The position numbers and the translations under genes are program-made. Shown here one piece after another: positions 18,595-29,014 of a stretch of DNA of 64,000 nucleotides. Numbering within the stretch: the first letter of the stretch is position 1; every line of letters starts with the position of its first letter. The stretch is from assembly GCF_017741815.1 (NCBI RefSeq), contig NZ_JAGHMF010000003.1, forward strand, positions 124,001-188,000, read 5' to 3'. Source of the stretch: Rhizobium sp. 16-488-2b (GTDB taxonomy: Bacteria > Pseudomonadota > Alphaproteobacteria > Rhizobiales > Rhizobiaceae). Below the pieces are notes generated by a model that worked only from the letters and a program-made list of their open reading frames with translations, was not told where the DNA came from and searched no databases.

Positions 18595-20178
18595 TCAGCC
18601 GTCGGTCTTGGTAACCGCTGGCTTGCGGTTGAGGTTGCGGCGGATCATGCCTAGGTTCGCGCCGCCGATCAAAAACGCGGTGGCGAAATAGACGACCATC
18701 GAGATGCCGATCAGCATGCCGAGCGTGCCGACCTTGGTGGCGAGCGAAGCGCTCGAGGCAAGCCATGGCTCCCAGCGATGCTGGAGATACGTGATGACAG
18801 CGCCCATGACGGCGGCGGAGACGACGAGCAGCGCCGTGCGCCGCGCCAGCGCCCATTCCCATGTCAGGTGGCCGCGTTTCAAGAGCGTGGAGAAGAGAAG
18901 AACGGTGCTGATCCATCCGGCCGTGGCTTCCGCGACAGCGATCCCAGGCGCGCCGAGATAAGGAAACAGCGTCAGCGCGGTGGCGCAGTTGACGCCGACG
19001 GCGACCGCCGAAAAGCGCATCGGCGTCTTGGTGTCCTCGCGGGCGTAAAAGCCCGGCTGCAGCGCCTTGATCAGCACGAAGGCCGGCAGGCCGATGCCGT
19101 AGATCGCCAGGATCGAGCCGACGATCATGGTGTTTTCCTGGTGGAAGGCGCCGCGCTCGTAGAGCACGCGGATGATCTCGTCGGAGAGTATCCACAGCGC
19201 GAAGGCGGCGGGGATCGTCAGAAACATCACGAACTCGATCGAGCGGTTCTGCAGATTGCCGGCTTCGCGGAGGTTCCCGCCCTTCAGCGCGCGCGCAAGC
19301 TCAGGCAGAAGCACGACGCCGACCGCGACGCCGACCACGCCGAGCGGCAGCTGGTAGATGCGATCGGCATATTGCAGGGCCGCGATCGCGCCCTCCTTGC
19401 TGGAGGCGATCGCCTGGCCGATCATCTGGTTGATCTGCGTGATGCCGCCGGTCACGGCGGCGGGGACGGCAAGGATCAAAAGCCGCTTGACGTTGGGCGT
19501 GATCCTCGGAAAGCGGATCCCGATGCTCATGCCCGCATGCAGCACGCCGAAATAGACGACCGCGAGCTGCAAAACGCCCGCGACCAGGACGCCCCAGGAG
19601 AGATACCACGCGGTCTGCAGCGGTTCGGCGCCGGTATAGAGCGCGTAGAACAGCGCGCCGATCATCACGACGTTGAGGAAGACGGGCGCCACGGCGGCGG
19701 CGAAGAAGTGATGCAGCGAATTCAGCATCCCGCTCATCATCGCCGTCAGCGACATGCACATCAGGTAGGGGAACATCACCGCCGCCATGCGCACGGTGAT
19801 CGAGAACTTCTCCGGATCGTCGGTAAAGCCCGGCGCGATGATGAAGCGCACCAGAAGCGGCATCGAGAGCTCCATCACGATGGTGATGAGAAGCAGTACC
19901 GAAAACAGAACGCCGAACACTTCCTCGGAGAAGCGCTTGGCGCCATCGGTGCCGTTTGCCTCGATCTCCTTGGCGAAGAGCGGCACGAAGGCGGCGTTGA
20001 ACGCGCCTTCGGCAAACAGCCGGCGAAACAGGTTCGGAAAGCGGAAGGCCGCGTAGAATACGTCGGCCATCGGCCCGGTGCCGAGCGCCGCCGCCATCAG
20101 CGTTTCGCGGGCGAAGCCGAACAACCGGCTGCCCAGCGTGGCGCCGCCGACGGTGGCGAATTTCTTGACGAGGCTCAT
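18595..20178 (-). CDS. murJ: Lipid II flippase MurJ (MviN)
   Basis: Inner-membrane MOP-family exporter flipping lipid II for peptidoglycan synthesis. The 527-residue protein begins MSLVKKFATVGGATLGSRLFGFARE, with the conserved N-terminal SR-x-x-G-x-x-R-E signature. It has about 13-14 hydrophobic segments, an FRRLFAEGAFNAAFVPLF motif near residue 52, and a charged C-terminus. Start ATG at 20178. It lies 47 bases after glnD on the same strand. Confidence 0.97.
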   Translation of the reverse strand: MSLVKKFATVGGATLGSRLFGFARETLMAAALGTGPMADVFYAAFRFPNLFRRLFAEGAFNAAFVPLFAKEIEANGTDGAKRFSEEVFGVLFSVLLLITIVMELSMPLLVRFIIAPGFTDDPEKFSITVRMAAVMFPYLMCMSLTAMMSGMLNSLHHFFAAAVAPVFLNVVMIGALFYALYTGAEPLQTAWYLSWGVLVAGVLQLAVVYFGVLHAGMSIGIRFPRITPNVKRLLILAVPAAVTGGITQINQMIGQAIASSKEGAIAALQYADRIYQLPLGVVGVAVGVVLLPELARALKGGNLREAGNLQNRSIEFVMFLTIPAAFALWILSDEIIRVLYERGAFHQENTMIVGSILAIYGIGLPAFVLIKALQPGFYAREDTKTPMRFSAVAVGVNCATALTLFPYLGAPGIAVAEATAGWISTVLLFSTLLKRGHLTWEWALARRTALLVVSAAVMGAVITYLQHRWEPWLASSASLATKVGTLGMLIGISMVVYFATAFLIGGANLGMIRRNLNRKPAVTKTDG

Positions 20179-20225
20179 GCGGACGCTCTCATGACGGTTG
20201 TTTCAGGCGGATCGGCCGGATCGGC

Positions 20226-23123
20226 TCAATCCGCCGTCTCCTGGGTGGGGCCGGGGGTGCGTGGTGTGGCCGCCGGCGCGATCATGCCCGACGGCATGCG
20301 CTCGCGCAGCTCGTCCTGCTCTTCCGCGATCACGGCCTTCATCCGGGCGGTGATGTTGGAGCGCTTGCTGTCGCCCGATATCTTCTGGCCGACGAGATCG
20401 GTGACGTAGAAGGTGTCGATCACTTTCTCGCCGAAGGTGGTGATCCGCGCCGACTGGATGTCGAGCGACAGATCCGACAGCACGGCGGTCACCTCTGACA
20501 ACAGGCCCGGACGGTCGAGGCACTCGACCTCGATGACGGTGAACTTGTTCGACAGGCTGTTGGAGATATGGACCGACGGCGGAATGAAGAAGGCCTTGCT
20601 CTTCTTGCGGTTTTTGGTGCGGGTCGCGATCACCTCGGGCAGCCGCTTGCGGCCTGAAAGCACGTCCTCGATCATCCTGCCGATCGTGCCGGCGCGGCGA
20701 AGCTCGTCGGCATCGTCCTTGAACTCGCGGCTGACATGGATGGTGTCGAGCGCCCGGCCATCGGAGGTCGTGAAGATCTGCGCATCGACGATATTGGCGC
20801 CTGCCGCGGCACAGGCGCCGGCGATGACGGCGAGCAGGCGCGGGTGGTCGGGCGAGAGCACGGTGATCTCGGTGATGGCGTGGAAGCTGTCGGTGCGCAC
20901 CATCGTTGCCAGCGCCTGTCCGGCCTTGTCGGCTTGGCGGATGAAGCCGGCATGGCGCACTTGGTCTTCCAGCGGCACCGAAAGCAGGTAGGGCTGGTAG
21001 TGCAGCTTGCTGTAGATCTTGCGATCCTTCTGGCTCCAGTCGGCAAGCGCGTTGAACAGCGCCTCGGCGGCCACGGCAGCGCGCTCCTTGCGCGACACCT
21101 CGGAGAAGCCGCCGGCAAGCAGGAGCTCGGTCTCGTAATAGAGCGTGCGAAGCAACTGCCCCTTCCAGCCGTTCCACACGCCAGGGCCGACGGCGCGGAT
21201 GTCGCAGACCGTCAGGATCATCAGCATCTTCAGCCGCTCGAGCGACTGCATGCGGTCGGCGAAATCGGTGATCGTCTTGCGGTCGGTGAGGTCGCGCGTC
21301 TGCGCCACCATCGACATCGTCAGGTGCTCCTCGATCAGCCAGACCACGGTGTCTGTCTGCTTGTGGGACAGGCCGAAGCGGGCGCAGAGCTTGCGGGCGA
21401 CGCGGGCGCCGGCGATCGAGTGATCCTCCTGGCGGCCCTTGGCGACGTCGTGCAGCAGCACCGCGACATAGAGCGCCTCGCGATCCTCGATCCCGGGCAT
21501 CATCTTGTTGGCGAGTGGGTGCAGCTCTTCGGCCTTGCCCTTGTCGATCTCCGAGAGCACGTCGACGCTGCGCAGCAGATGCTCATCGACAGTGTAGTGG
21601 TGATACATGTTGAACTGCATCATCGCGACGATCTTGCCGAACTCGGGAATGAAGCGGCCGAGCACGCCGGCCTCGTTCATGCGCCGCAGGATCAGCGCCG
21701 GATCGCGCTTCGATGTCAGGATCGAAAGGAACAGCCGGTTGGCTTCCTCGCTCTCGCGCACGCTGTTGTCGATCAGGCTGAGCGAGCGCGTCACGCGCTT
21801 CAGCGCATCCGGATGGAATTCGAGCCCGTTGATATCGGCCACATGGAAGAGGCGGATGATGTTGACGGGATCGCGCTTGAACACATCCGGGCTTGCGAGC
21901 GCGATGCGGCCGCGATCCTCCATGAAGTCGGTGCTGCCGGCGATCTTGCGGGTGCGGTGGGTGAAGCGGCTGAACACGCCCGAAAGCCCCGGCGTCGATT
22001 TCGCCTGCTGGTCCTCAAGTGCTGCGCAAAGGATGCGCGTCAGGTCGCCGACGTCCTTGGCCACAAGGAAGTAGTGCTTCATGAAACGCTCGACGGCCGA
22101 AAGGCCGGGGCGGGAGTGATAGTCGAGCGCTGCCGCGATCTCGCGCTGGATGTCGAAGGAGAGCCGTTCCTCGGCCTTGTTGGTGAGGAAGTGCATGTGG
22201 CAGCGCACCGCCCAGAGGAAGTCGTCGGCCTTTTCGAACAGGCGATATTCGTGCTTGGAGAGAACGCCGAGCGCCACCAGTTCGGCGGTGTCGCGCACGT
22301 GGTAGTAATATTTGGAGATCCAGAACAGCGTGTGCAGGTCGCGCAACCCGCCCTTGCCCTCTTTCACGTTCGGCTCGACGAGATAGCGCGTGTCGCCCGC
22401 CTTGCGGTGGCGCTCGTCACGCTCGGCAAGCTTGGCGGCGATGAATTCCGGGCCAGTGCCGGTGACGATTTCCTTGTCGAAGCGGGCTTCCAGCTCGGTT
22501 TCGAGCGAACGAAGGCCGCAGATGTAGCGCATCTCCAGGATCGCCGTGCGGATCGTCATGTCGGACTTCGACAGCGCGATGCACTCTTCGACGGTGCGCG
22601 TGGCGTGGCCGACCTTGAAGCCCATGTCCCACAGCATGTAGAGGATGAACTCGACCGCCTTGTGCGTCTCTTCCGCCGGCTTCGGCTGGAACAGGAAGAG
22701 CAGGTCGATATCCGAGCCCGGCGCCAGCGTGTCGCGGCCATAGCCGCCGACGGCGGTGACCGAGAACTTGTCCTTCTGCTTGGGAAAGACGTGGTCGGTG
22801 GAAAATTCGTAGAGAACCGTGATGATCTGGTCCTGCAGCCAGGAGATCCGGCGCGCGCATTTCAAGCCGCTGCCGTCGGCCGACAGCAGTTCGCGCGCCT
22901 TATTGCGCCCATCCGTGCTGGCCTTCTTGAAGATGCCGAGCAGATCGGAGCGCATCGCGTCCGGCCGGTTCTTGTTGGCCTCCACCACGGCGTCGCACTG
23001 CTTGCGCAGATAGTCGGTGTCGAGAATGTCGGAGAAATCGATATCGTTCGTCGGCGCCATGCGCTGGGCGGCTTCCTGTTCGCGCGGCGCGGCCATCTGC
23101 TGCGCCTCTCGTTTCGTCTGCAT
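20226..23123 (-). CDS. glnD: Bifunctional [protein-PII] uridylyltransferase / uridylyl-removing enzyme
   Basis: Senses glutamine and uridylylates or de-uridylylates PII proteins, controlling the Ntr response. The 965-residue protein has, in order, an N-terminal nucleotidyltransferase ([20 protein letters not shown] near 145), a central helical domain, an HD phosphohydrolase ([15 protein letters not shown] near 570) and two C-terminal ACT domains (from about 735 and 850). ATG codons at 23123, 23096 and 23060 are possible starts; conservation clearly begins by [11 protein letters not shown]. rpoN and ptsN, functionally linked to nitrogen control, are elsewhere in the window. Confidence 0.97.
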   Translation of the reverse strand: MQTKREAQQMAAPREQEAAQRMAPTNDIDFSDILDTDYLRKQCDAVVEANKNRPDAMRSDLLGIFKKASTDGRNKARELLSADGSGLKCARRISWLQDQIITVLYEFSTDHVFPKQKDKFSVTAVGGYGRDTLAPGSDIDLLFLFQPKPAEETHKAVEFILYMLWDMGFKVGHATRTVEECIALSKSDMTIRTAILEMRYICGLRSLETELEARFDKEIVTGTGPEFIAAKLAERDERHRKAGDTRYLVEPNVKEGKGGLRDLHTLFWISKYYYHVRDTAELVALGVLSKHEYRLFEKADDFLWAVRCHMHFLTNKAEERLSFDIQREIAAALDYHSRPGLSAVERFMKHYFLVAKDVGDLTRILCAALEDQQAKSTPGLSGVFSRFTHRTRKIAGSTDFMEDRGRIALASPDVFKRDPVNIIRLFHVADINGLEFHPDALKRVTRSLSLIDNSVRESEEANRLFLSILTSKRDPALILRRMNEAGVLGRFIPEFGKIVAMMQFNMYHHYTVDEHLLRSVDVLSEIDKGKAEELHPLANKMMPGIEDREALYVAVLLHDVAKGRQEDHSIAGARVARKLCARFGLSHKQTDTVVWLIEEHLTMSMVAQTRDLTDRKTITDFADRMQSLERLKMLMILTVCDIRAVGPGVWNGWKGQLLRTLYYETELLLAGGFSEVSRKERAAVAAEALFNALADWSQKDRKIYSKLHYQPYLLSVPLEDQVRHAGFIRQADKAGQALATMVRTDSFHAITEITVLSPDHPRLLAVIAGACAAAGANIVDAQIFTTSDGRALDTIHVSREFKDDADELRRAGTIGRMIEDVLSGRKRLPEVIATRTKNRKKSKAFFIPPSVHISNSLSNKFTVIEVECLDRPGLLSEVTAVLSDLSLDIQSARITTFGEKVIDTFYVTDLVGQKISGDSKRSNITARMKAVIAEEQDELRERMPSGMIAPAATPRTPGPTQETAD

Positions 23124-23233
23124 GCGCTATAGCCTCTTTGCCCGCTGTTTGACACGGGCTTTCATACTGCAAGAACCTTTAATTTTGGCGAAAAGGTGAT
23201 CGTGCGGCGAGACGGCGTGCGGGGCAGTGAGCT

Positions 23234-23509
23234 TTAAGCGGCGATCTGCTCGTTGACGGAATAGAGCACCTTGCGGTTTTCGCTGGCGATCTCTTCGAGC
23301 ATCTCCCTGTCGCATTCGCGGTAGCCCGCCTTGGCGATGGATGCCGTCAAATCCGATATGCGCGAGCAGCAGGCGATGATCTGCAGTAGCCCGAAGGGCG
23401 ATGCCCAGCCGCGCGGATTGCCGTGTTCGTCGGCAAGGCGAAGCGCCTCGATCGCCGTGAAGATATTGGCGAGCAGCTGCGTTTCGCGAAGCAGGCGGTC
23501 CATGAACAT
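23234..23509 (-). CDS. Small conserved-type hypothetical protein downstream of mutS
   Basis: A 91-residue, mostly helical protein with no signal peptide. It begins MFMDRLLRETQLLANIFTAIEALRLADEHGNPRGW and has a two-Cys IIACCSRISDL centre and an acidic C-terminal helix. It starts five bases after the mutS stop, so it is probably co-transcribed and coupled. I do not recognise the family. Codon use and GC match the neighbours, which supports a real gene. No function is proposed. Confidence 0.65.
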   Translation of the reverse strand: MFMDRLLRETQLLANIFTAIEALRLADEHGNPRGWASPFGLLQIIACCSRISDLTASIAKAGYRECDREMLEEIASENRKVLYSVNEQIAA

Positions 23510-23513
23510 GCGC

Positions 23514-26246
23514 TTACCCCTGCTTCAGCTTCTTCTTGAGGTCGTAGAGCGCGTCCAGCGCCTCGCGCGGCGTCATGTCGTCAAGGCTCATGTTCTTCAA
23601 GGCTTCATCGACCTTCGAAGGCCCGCGCGCCACATCCTCACGCCGCACCGCCACCTGGAACAGCGGCAGATCGTCGATCAGCTGGCTCGCGGGGTTCTTG
23701 CGGTCGGCGTCTTCCAGCCGCGTCAGCACATCGCGGGCACGCGCCACGACGGAGGCCGGCAGGCCGGCAAGCCGCGCCACCTGGATACCGTAAGAACGGT
23801 CGGCCGCACCTGGGCCGACTTCGTGCAGGAAGATCACGTCGCCGTCCCATTCCTTCACGCGCATCGTCGCGTTGGAAAGCCGCGCCAGCTTCTCAGACAG
23901 CACGGTCAGCTCGTGGAAGTGCGTGGCGAACAGCCCGCGGCAGCGGTTGGCCTCGTGCAGATGCTCGACCGATGCCCAGGCGATCGACAGGCCGTCGAAG
24001 GTCGCGGTGCCGCGCCCGATCTCGTCGAGGATGACGAGCGAGCGGCTGGTCGCCTGGTTGAGGATGGCGGCGGTCTCCACCATCTCGACCATGAAGGTCG
24101 AGCGCCCGCGCGCCAGATCGTCGGAAGCGCCGACGCGCGAAAACAGGCGGTCGACGATGCCGATATGCGCCGAGGTCGCCGGCACGAAGCAACCCATCTG
24201 CGCGAGAATGGCGATCAGCGCGTTCTGGCGCAGGAAGGTCGATTTACCGCCCATGTTCGGACCGGTCAAAAGCCAGATCGCCCCATCCTTGCCGTCTCCC
24301 TCGGGCGAGAGGTCGCAATTATTGGCGACGAAGGGGCCGGTGGATTGGCGGCGCAGCGCCTGCTCGACGACGGGATGCCGCCCGCCCTCGATCGCAAACA
24401 TGGTCGAGCCATCGACCAGCGGCCGGCAATAGGCCTGCTCGTCGGCAAGCAGCGCCAGGCCCGCGGCGACGTCGATGACGGCAAGCGCCCGCGCGCCGGC
24501 CTTGATGGTTTCGGCCTCGGCGACGACAGCCGCGCTCATGCGGTCGAAGGCCGCGAGCTCGATCGACAGTGCCTGATCGGCGGCGTTGGCGATGCGGCTT
24601 TCGAGATCGGCAAGCTCGGTGGTGGTGAAGCGCATGGCGTTCGCCATCGTCTGGCGATGGATGAAGCGCGCCTTGGCCTCCGGCGTGTCGGTCATCGGCC
24701 CGGCATTGCCCGCCGTCACCTCGATGAAATAGCCGAGCACGTTGTTGTGCTTGATCTTCAGCGACTTGATGCCGGTCTCGTCGGCATATTGCAGCTGCAG
24801 CCCGGCGATCACCCGGCGCGACTGGTCGCGCAGCGCGCGGACGTCGTCGAGCTCCGGATTGGCGCCGTCCCGCAGGAAGCCGCCATCGCGTTTCAGCAGT
24901 GGCAGTTCGTCGCCGAGTGTTTCGCTGAGCAGTGCCGCCACCTGATGGGGCAGGGCGATGAGACCAGCCAGCGCGTCGGCCAGTTCCTCGGGCAGCATCG
25001 CGGTTTCGAGCAGCCGCGCCACGTCGGTCGCCGCATTCAGCCCCTGCCGGATCGCCGCGAGATCACGCGGGCCGCCGCGCTCGAGCGCCAGGCGCGACAG
25101 CGCGCGGGGCATGTCGGGCACATGCTTCAGGAGATCGCGCAGGTCGCCCGAGAGCGAGGGCTCCTCGATCAGGAAGCCGATCGAATCCAGCCGCTCGTTG
25201 ATGCGCGCGGGATCGGTCAGCGGCGACATCAGGCGTTCGGCCAGCAACCGCGCGCCGCCGCCGGTCACGGTGCGGTCGATGGCTTTCAAGAGCGAGCCGT
25301 TGCGGTCGCCGGAAAGCGTGCGCGCAAGTTCGAGATTGGCCCGCGTCGCCGGGTCGATGAAGAGTGTCGAGGCGGCGCTTTCGCGCTCCGGCTTGCCGAG
25401 CGGTGGCCGTTCGGCGATCTGCGTCTTCTCGACATAGGCGACGGCCGCTGCCGCTGCCGCGAGTTCCGAGCGCGAGAAGGTGCCGAAGCCGTCGAGCGTC
25501 GAGACGCCGAAATAGCGCGCGATCCGGCCTTCAGCCGTGGCGCTGTCGAACAGCACCGATGGCTGCGGCACGGCGGTGCGACCAAGCACGTCGAACACCG
25601 GCTTCAGCTCCGGATCGTGGAACATCGTATCCGGCACGATCAGTTCGCGCGGATCGATCCTCAAGATATCGGCAAGCAGCCGCGATGCCTCGGTCTCCGC
25701 CAGGCGGAAAACGCCGGTGGAAATATCGATCCAGGCGAGCGCCATCAAGGGCTCGGAGGCGCCGCGAATGCGGGTCAGCGCCATCAGATAATTCGATTCC
25801 GAAGGCGAAAGCAGCTTTTCCTCGGTGATCGTTCCCGGCGTCACCAGGCGCACGACGTCGCGCTTCACGACCGACTTGCTGCCGCGCTTCTTGGCTTCCG
25901 CCGGGTCCTCGACCTGCTCGCAGACCGCGACCCGGAAACCGAGGCCGATCAGCTTCTGCAGATAATCGTCAGCCGCATGAACCGGCACGCCGCACATCGG
26001 GATATCCTGTCCCATGTGCTGGCCGCGCTTCGTCAGCGTGATCCCGAGCGCGCGAGAGGCGTCGAGCGCGTCTTCGAAGAACAGCTCGTAGAAATCGCCC
26101 ATGCGGTAGAACAAAAGCGAATCCGGATTGTTCGCCTTGATCTCGATGAACTGCTCCATCATCGGCGTGGCCGAGGCGCGGCTCTCTTCCGTTGCAAGCT
26201 CGGCAGCCGAAAAGGCTTCGTGTCTCAAGGTCATTCGATCGTTCAC
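23514..26246 (-). CDS. mutS: DNA mismatch repair protein MutS
   Basis: Recognises mismatches and small loops and starts methyl-independent or directed repair. The roughly 910-residue protein has the mismatch-binding [15 protein letters not shown] (Phe-x-Glu wedge) near residue 45, connector and clamp regions, and the ATPase Walker [11 protein letters not shown] near 650 with the [12 protein letters not shown]alker B and signature. It ends with a YDLKKKLK segment. A GTG at 26246 and an ATG at 26234 are both possible starts; neither has a strong ribosome site. It is divergent from tme. Confidence 0.97.
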   Translation of the reverse strand: MNDRMTLRHEAFSAAELATEESRASATPMMEQFIEIKANNPDSLLFYRMGDFYELFFEDALDASRALGITLTKRGQHMGQDIPMCGVPVHAADDYLQKLIGLGFRVAVCEQVEDPAEAKKRGSKSVVKRDVVRLVTPGTITEEKLLSPSESNYLMALTRIRGASEPLMALAWIDISTGVFRLAETEASRLLADILRIDPRELIVPDTMFHDPELKPVFDVLGRTAVPQPSVLFDSATAEGRIARYFGVSTLDGFGTFSRSELAAAAAAVAYVEKTQIAERPPLGKPERESAASTLFIDPATRANLELARTLSGDRNGSLLKAIDRTVTGGGARLLAERLMSPLTDPARINERLDSIGFLIEEPSLSGDLRDLLKHVPDMPRALSRLALERGGPRDLAAIRQGLNAATDVARLLETAMLPEELADALAGLIALPHQVAALLSETLGDELPLLKRDGGFLRDGANPELDDVRALRDQSRRVIAGLQLQYADETGIKSLKIKHNNVLGYFIEVTAGNAGPMTDTPEAKARFIHRQTMANAMRFTTTELADLESRIANAADQALSIELAAFDRMSAAVVAEAETIKAGARALAVIDVAAGLALLADEQAYCRPLVDGSTMFAIEGGRHPVVEQALRRQSTGPFVANNCDLSPEGDGKDGAIWLLTGPNMGGKSTFLRQNALIAILAQMGCFVPATSAHIGIVDRLFSRVGASDDLARGRSTFMVEMVETAAILNQATSRSLVILDEIGRGTATFDGLSIAWASVEHLHEANRCRGLFATHFHELTVLSEKLARLSNATMRVKEWDGDVIFLHEVGPGAADRSYGIQVARLAGLPASVVARARDVLTRLEDADRKNPASQLIDDLPLFQVAVRREDVARGPSKVDEALKNMSLDDMTPREALDALYDLKKKLKQG

Positions 26247-26538
26247 GGAGTGGGCTTTTCCCTAAAAAACAGGGTGCCACCCTATCGAAGCGCGGCTATA
26301 GAAGACAACAGCTATCGGGAAATGGGAGCCGTTAGCCCACAGGAGGATTGAGGGAGGTATTCAACGAGCCGCAAGGTCAGGAACCCCTTGGAAGGGCGCC
26401 TGCCAGTTCCACCGGATATTTTAATCGATTGTAGCCGTACGGCTTTTTCGCAAGGCGTCGTGTCAGCCCCAGATAGCGTGTCTATAGAGGGTCGACTAGC
26501 GCAATCGAAGGCCGGTTGTCAGGAGATTTGGAGGAGAT
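26247..26538. promoter_or_regulatory. Divergent mutS/tme region with a hairpin in the tme leader
   Basis: A 292-base region with no gene. The dyad AGCCGTACGGCT (26433-26444) followed by four more Ts resembles a weak terminator or attenuator on the plus strand, about 90 bases before tme. AGGAGATTTGGAGGAG lies just upstream of the tme ATG and gives it a very strong ribosome site. No confident sigma-70 hexamers could be chosen. Confidence 0.4.
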
Positions 26539-28821
26539 ATGCCCGACATGAACAGCAAGCAGCGCCCCGCCAACGGCATTACCGACAAGGAAGCGCTCGA
26601 CTTCCATTCGCAGGGAAAACCCGGCAAGCTCGAAGTCAATCCGACCAAGCCGATGGCCACGCAGCGGGATCTCTCGCTTGCCTATTCGCCGGGCGTCGCC
26701 GTTCCCGTCAAGGCCATCGCCGCCGATCCCGCCACCGCCTATGATTATACGTCGCGCGGCAACATGGTGGCGGTCATTTCCAACGGCACCGCTATCCTCG
26801 GCCTCGGCAATCTCGGTGCGCTGGCGTCGAAGCCCGTCATGGAAGGCAAGTCCGTCCTCTTCAAGCGTTTCGCCGATGTCGACAGCATCGACCTTGAGGT
26901 CGATACGGAAAATATCGACGAGTTCATCAACTGCGTCCGCTTTCTCGGCCCTTCCTTCGGCGGCATCAATCTCGAAGACATCAAGGCGCCGGACTGTTTC
27001 ATCATCGAGAGCCGCTTGCGCGAGCTCATGGATATCCCCGTCTTCCACGACGACCAGCATGGCACCGCGATCATCGCCGCCGCCGGCCTCATCAACGCCC
27101 TGGAGCTGACTGGTCGCGACCTGAAGACGACGAAGCTCGTCTGCAACGGCGCGGGTGCCGCCGCGATCGCCTGCGTCGAGCTCATCAAGGCCATGGGCTT
27201 CGCGCCCGAGAATATCGTGCTCTGCGACACCAAGGGCGTCATCTACCAGGGCCGCACCGAGGGCATGAACCAGTGGAAGTCGGCGCATGCGGTCAAGACC
27301 AAGGCGCGCACGCTGGAAGAAGCGATGAAGGGCGCCGACGTCGTCTTCGGCCTGTCGCAGAAGGGAGCCTTCTCCGAGGAGATGATCCTGTCGATGGCCG
27401 ACCGCCCGATCATCTTCGCCATGGCCAATCCCGATCCCGAGATCACGCCGGAAGAGGTTGCGCGCATCCGCGATGACGCCATCATGGCGACCGGCCGTTC
27501 GGATTATCCGAACCAGGTCAACAACGTGCTGGGCTTCCCCTATATCTTCCGTGGTGCGCTCGATGTCCGCGCCACGACGATCAACGACGACATGAAGATC
27601 GCGGCCGTCCGGGCGCTGGCGAGCCTTGCCCGCGAGGACGTTCCCGACGACGTCGCCGCCGCCTATCAGGGCAATCGTCCGCGCTTCGGCCCGCAATACA
27701 TCATCCCGGTCCCCTTCGATCCGCGCCTGATTTCGGCAATCCCCGTGGCGGTCGCCCAGGCCGCCATGGAAAGCGGCGTCGCCCGCAAGCCGATCCCCGA
27801 CATGGCCGCCTATGCCCGCGAACTGTCGGCGCGGCGCGATCCGATCGCCTCGACGCTGGCGAGCCTCTATGAGCGCGTCCGCCGCCATCCGAAACGCGTG
27901 GTCTTTGCCGAAGCCGAGGAGGAGCAGGTCATGCGCGCCGCGCTCTCCTACGCCAACCAGCAGCTCGGCACCGCCATCCTGCTCGGCCGCGAGGATCTGA
28001 TCCATGCGACGGCAGAGCGCGCCGGTATCGATCTCAACCGCCCCGGTCTGGAGATCGTCAACGCCCGCATCTCAACCCGGGTGGAAGCCTATATCGACTA
28101 TCTCTACGCCCGCCTGCAGCGCAAAGGCTATCTGCACCGCGATGCCCAGCGCCTGATCCACAACGACCGCAACCACTTCGCGGCCTGCATGGTGGCGCTC
28201 GGTGATGCCGACGGCATGGTGACCGGCATCACCCGCAACTACTCGACGGCGCTCGAGGATGTCCGCCGTTGCATCGACGAGAAGCCGGGCCACCGGGTGA
28301 TCGGCGTGTCGATCGCGCTTTGCCGCGGCCGCACCGTCTTCGTGGCGGACACCGCGGTCCACGACATGCCGTCGGCCGAGGAGCTTGCCGATATCGCGGT
28401 CGAGGCCGCCGGCTTCGCGCGCCGCATGGGCTACAATCCGCGCGTCGCCATGCTCGCCTACTCGACCTTCGGCCATCCCTCCGGCGAACGCTCCGAGCGC
28501 GTCCGCGAAGCCGTCGCCATCCTCGACCGCCGCCATGTGGATTTCGAGTATGACGGCGAGATGGCGGCGGATGTGGCGCTGAACCGCAAGGCGATGGAGC
28601 AATACCCCTTTTGCCGCCTGTCGGGCCCGGCCAACGTGCTGGTCATGCCGGCCTTCCACTCGGCCTCGATCTCCACCAAGATGCTGCAGGAACTCGGCGG
28701 CTCCACCGTCATCGGCCCCATCCTCGTCGGTGTCGACAAGGCGGTGCAGATCACCTCGATGGGGGCGAAGGACAGCGACATCGTCAACATGGCTGCGATT
28801 GCAGCTTATACGGGGTCGTAG
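26539..28821 (+). CDS. tme: NADP-dependent malic enzyme with C-terminal phosphotransacetylase-like domain
   Basis: Oxidatively decarboxylates malate to pyruvate. The 760-residue protein has a malic enzyme domain (about 1-430: SLAYSPGVAVPV, GLGNLGALASKPVMEGK, FHDDQHGTA, and the dinucleotide fold VCNGAGAAAIACVEL) fused to a phosphate acetyltransferase-like domain (about 440-760). This fusion is typical of rhizobial Tme and Dme. Choice of Tme (NADP) over Dme rests on synteny with mutS and olsB as in S. meliloti, so cofactor specificity is inferred. The PTA-like part is usually inactive and binds acetyl-CoA as an effector. Confidence 0.9.
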   Translation: MPDMNSKQRPANGITDKEALDFHSQGKPGKLEVNPTKPMATQRDLSLAYSPGVAVPVKAIAADPATAYDYTSRGNMVAVISNGTAILGLGNLGALASKPVMEGKSVLFKRFADVDSIDLEVDTENIDEFINCVRFLGPSFGGINLEDIKAPDCFIIESRLRELMDIPVFHDDQHGTAIIAAAGLINALELTGRDLKTTKLVCNGAGAAAIACVELIKAMGFAPENIVLCDTKGVIYQGRTEGMNQWKSAHAVKTKARTLEEAMKGADVVFGLSQKGAFSEEMILSMADRPIIFAMANPDPEITPEEVARIRDDAIMATGRSDYPNQVNNVLGFPYIFRGALDVRATTINDDMKIAAVRALASLAREDVPDDVAAAYQGNRPRFGPQYIIPVPFDPRLISAIPVAVAQAAMESGVARKPIPDMAAYARELSARRDPIASTLASLYERVRRHPKRVVFAEAEEEQVMRAALSYANQQLGTAILLGREDLIHATAERAGIDLNRPGLEIVNARISTRVEAYIDYLYARLQRKGYLHRDAQRLIHNDRNHFAACMVALGDADGMVTGITRNYSTALEDVRRCIDEKPGHRVIGVSIALCRGRTVFVADTAVHDMPSAEELADIAVEAAGFARRMGYNPRVAMLAYSTFGHPSGERSERVREAVAILDRRHVDFEYDGEMAADVALNRKAMEQYPFCRLSGPANVLVMPAFHSASISTKMLQELGGSTVIGPILVGVDKAVQITSMGAKDSDIVNMAAIAAYTGS

Positions 28822-28847
28822 TCGGGTTTTGAAAAGGTGAGGGTGTG

Positions 28848-28987
28848 CCGTGCGGCCCCCTCATCTGGCTGCCGCCATCTTCTCCCCGTTGGGGAGAAGG
28901 GACTCGTAGCGGGCCGCTCGCGCCAACCTCCCCTTCGCCCCATAGGGGAGAAGGTGGCCCGAAGGGTCGGATGAGGGGGCTACACGG
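28848..28987. repeat. RIME-like palindromic element between convergent tme and olsB
   Basis: Imperfect inverted arms begin CCGTG-x-x-GCCCCCTCATC and end in the complement GATGAGGGGG...CACGG. Each arm also carries a CTTCTCCCC/GGGGAGAAG hairpin. This sequence style is a very common rhizobial intergenic repeat. Its place between two convergent stop codons suggests it could also act as a bidirectional transcription terminator. Confidence 0.8.
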
Positions 28988-29014
28988 CGAAAGGCTAAAG
29001 ACTAGTTATGCCAA

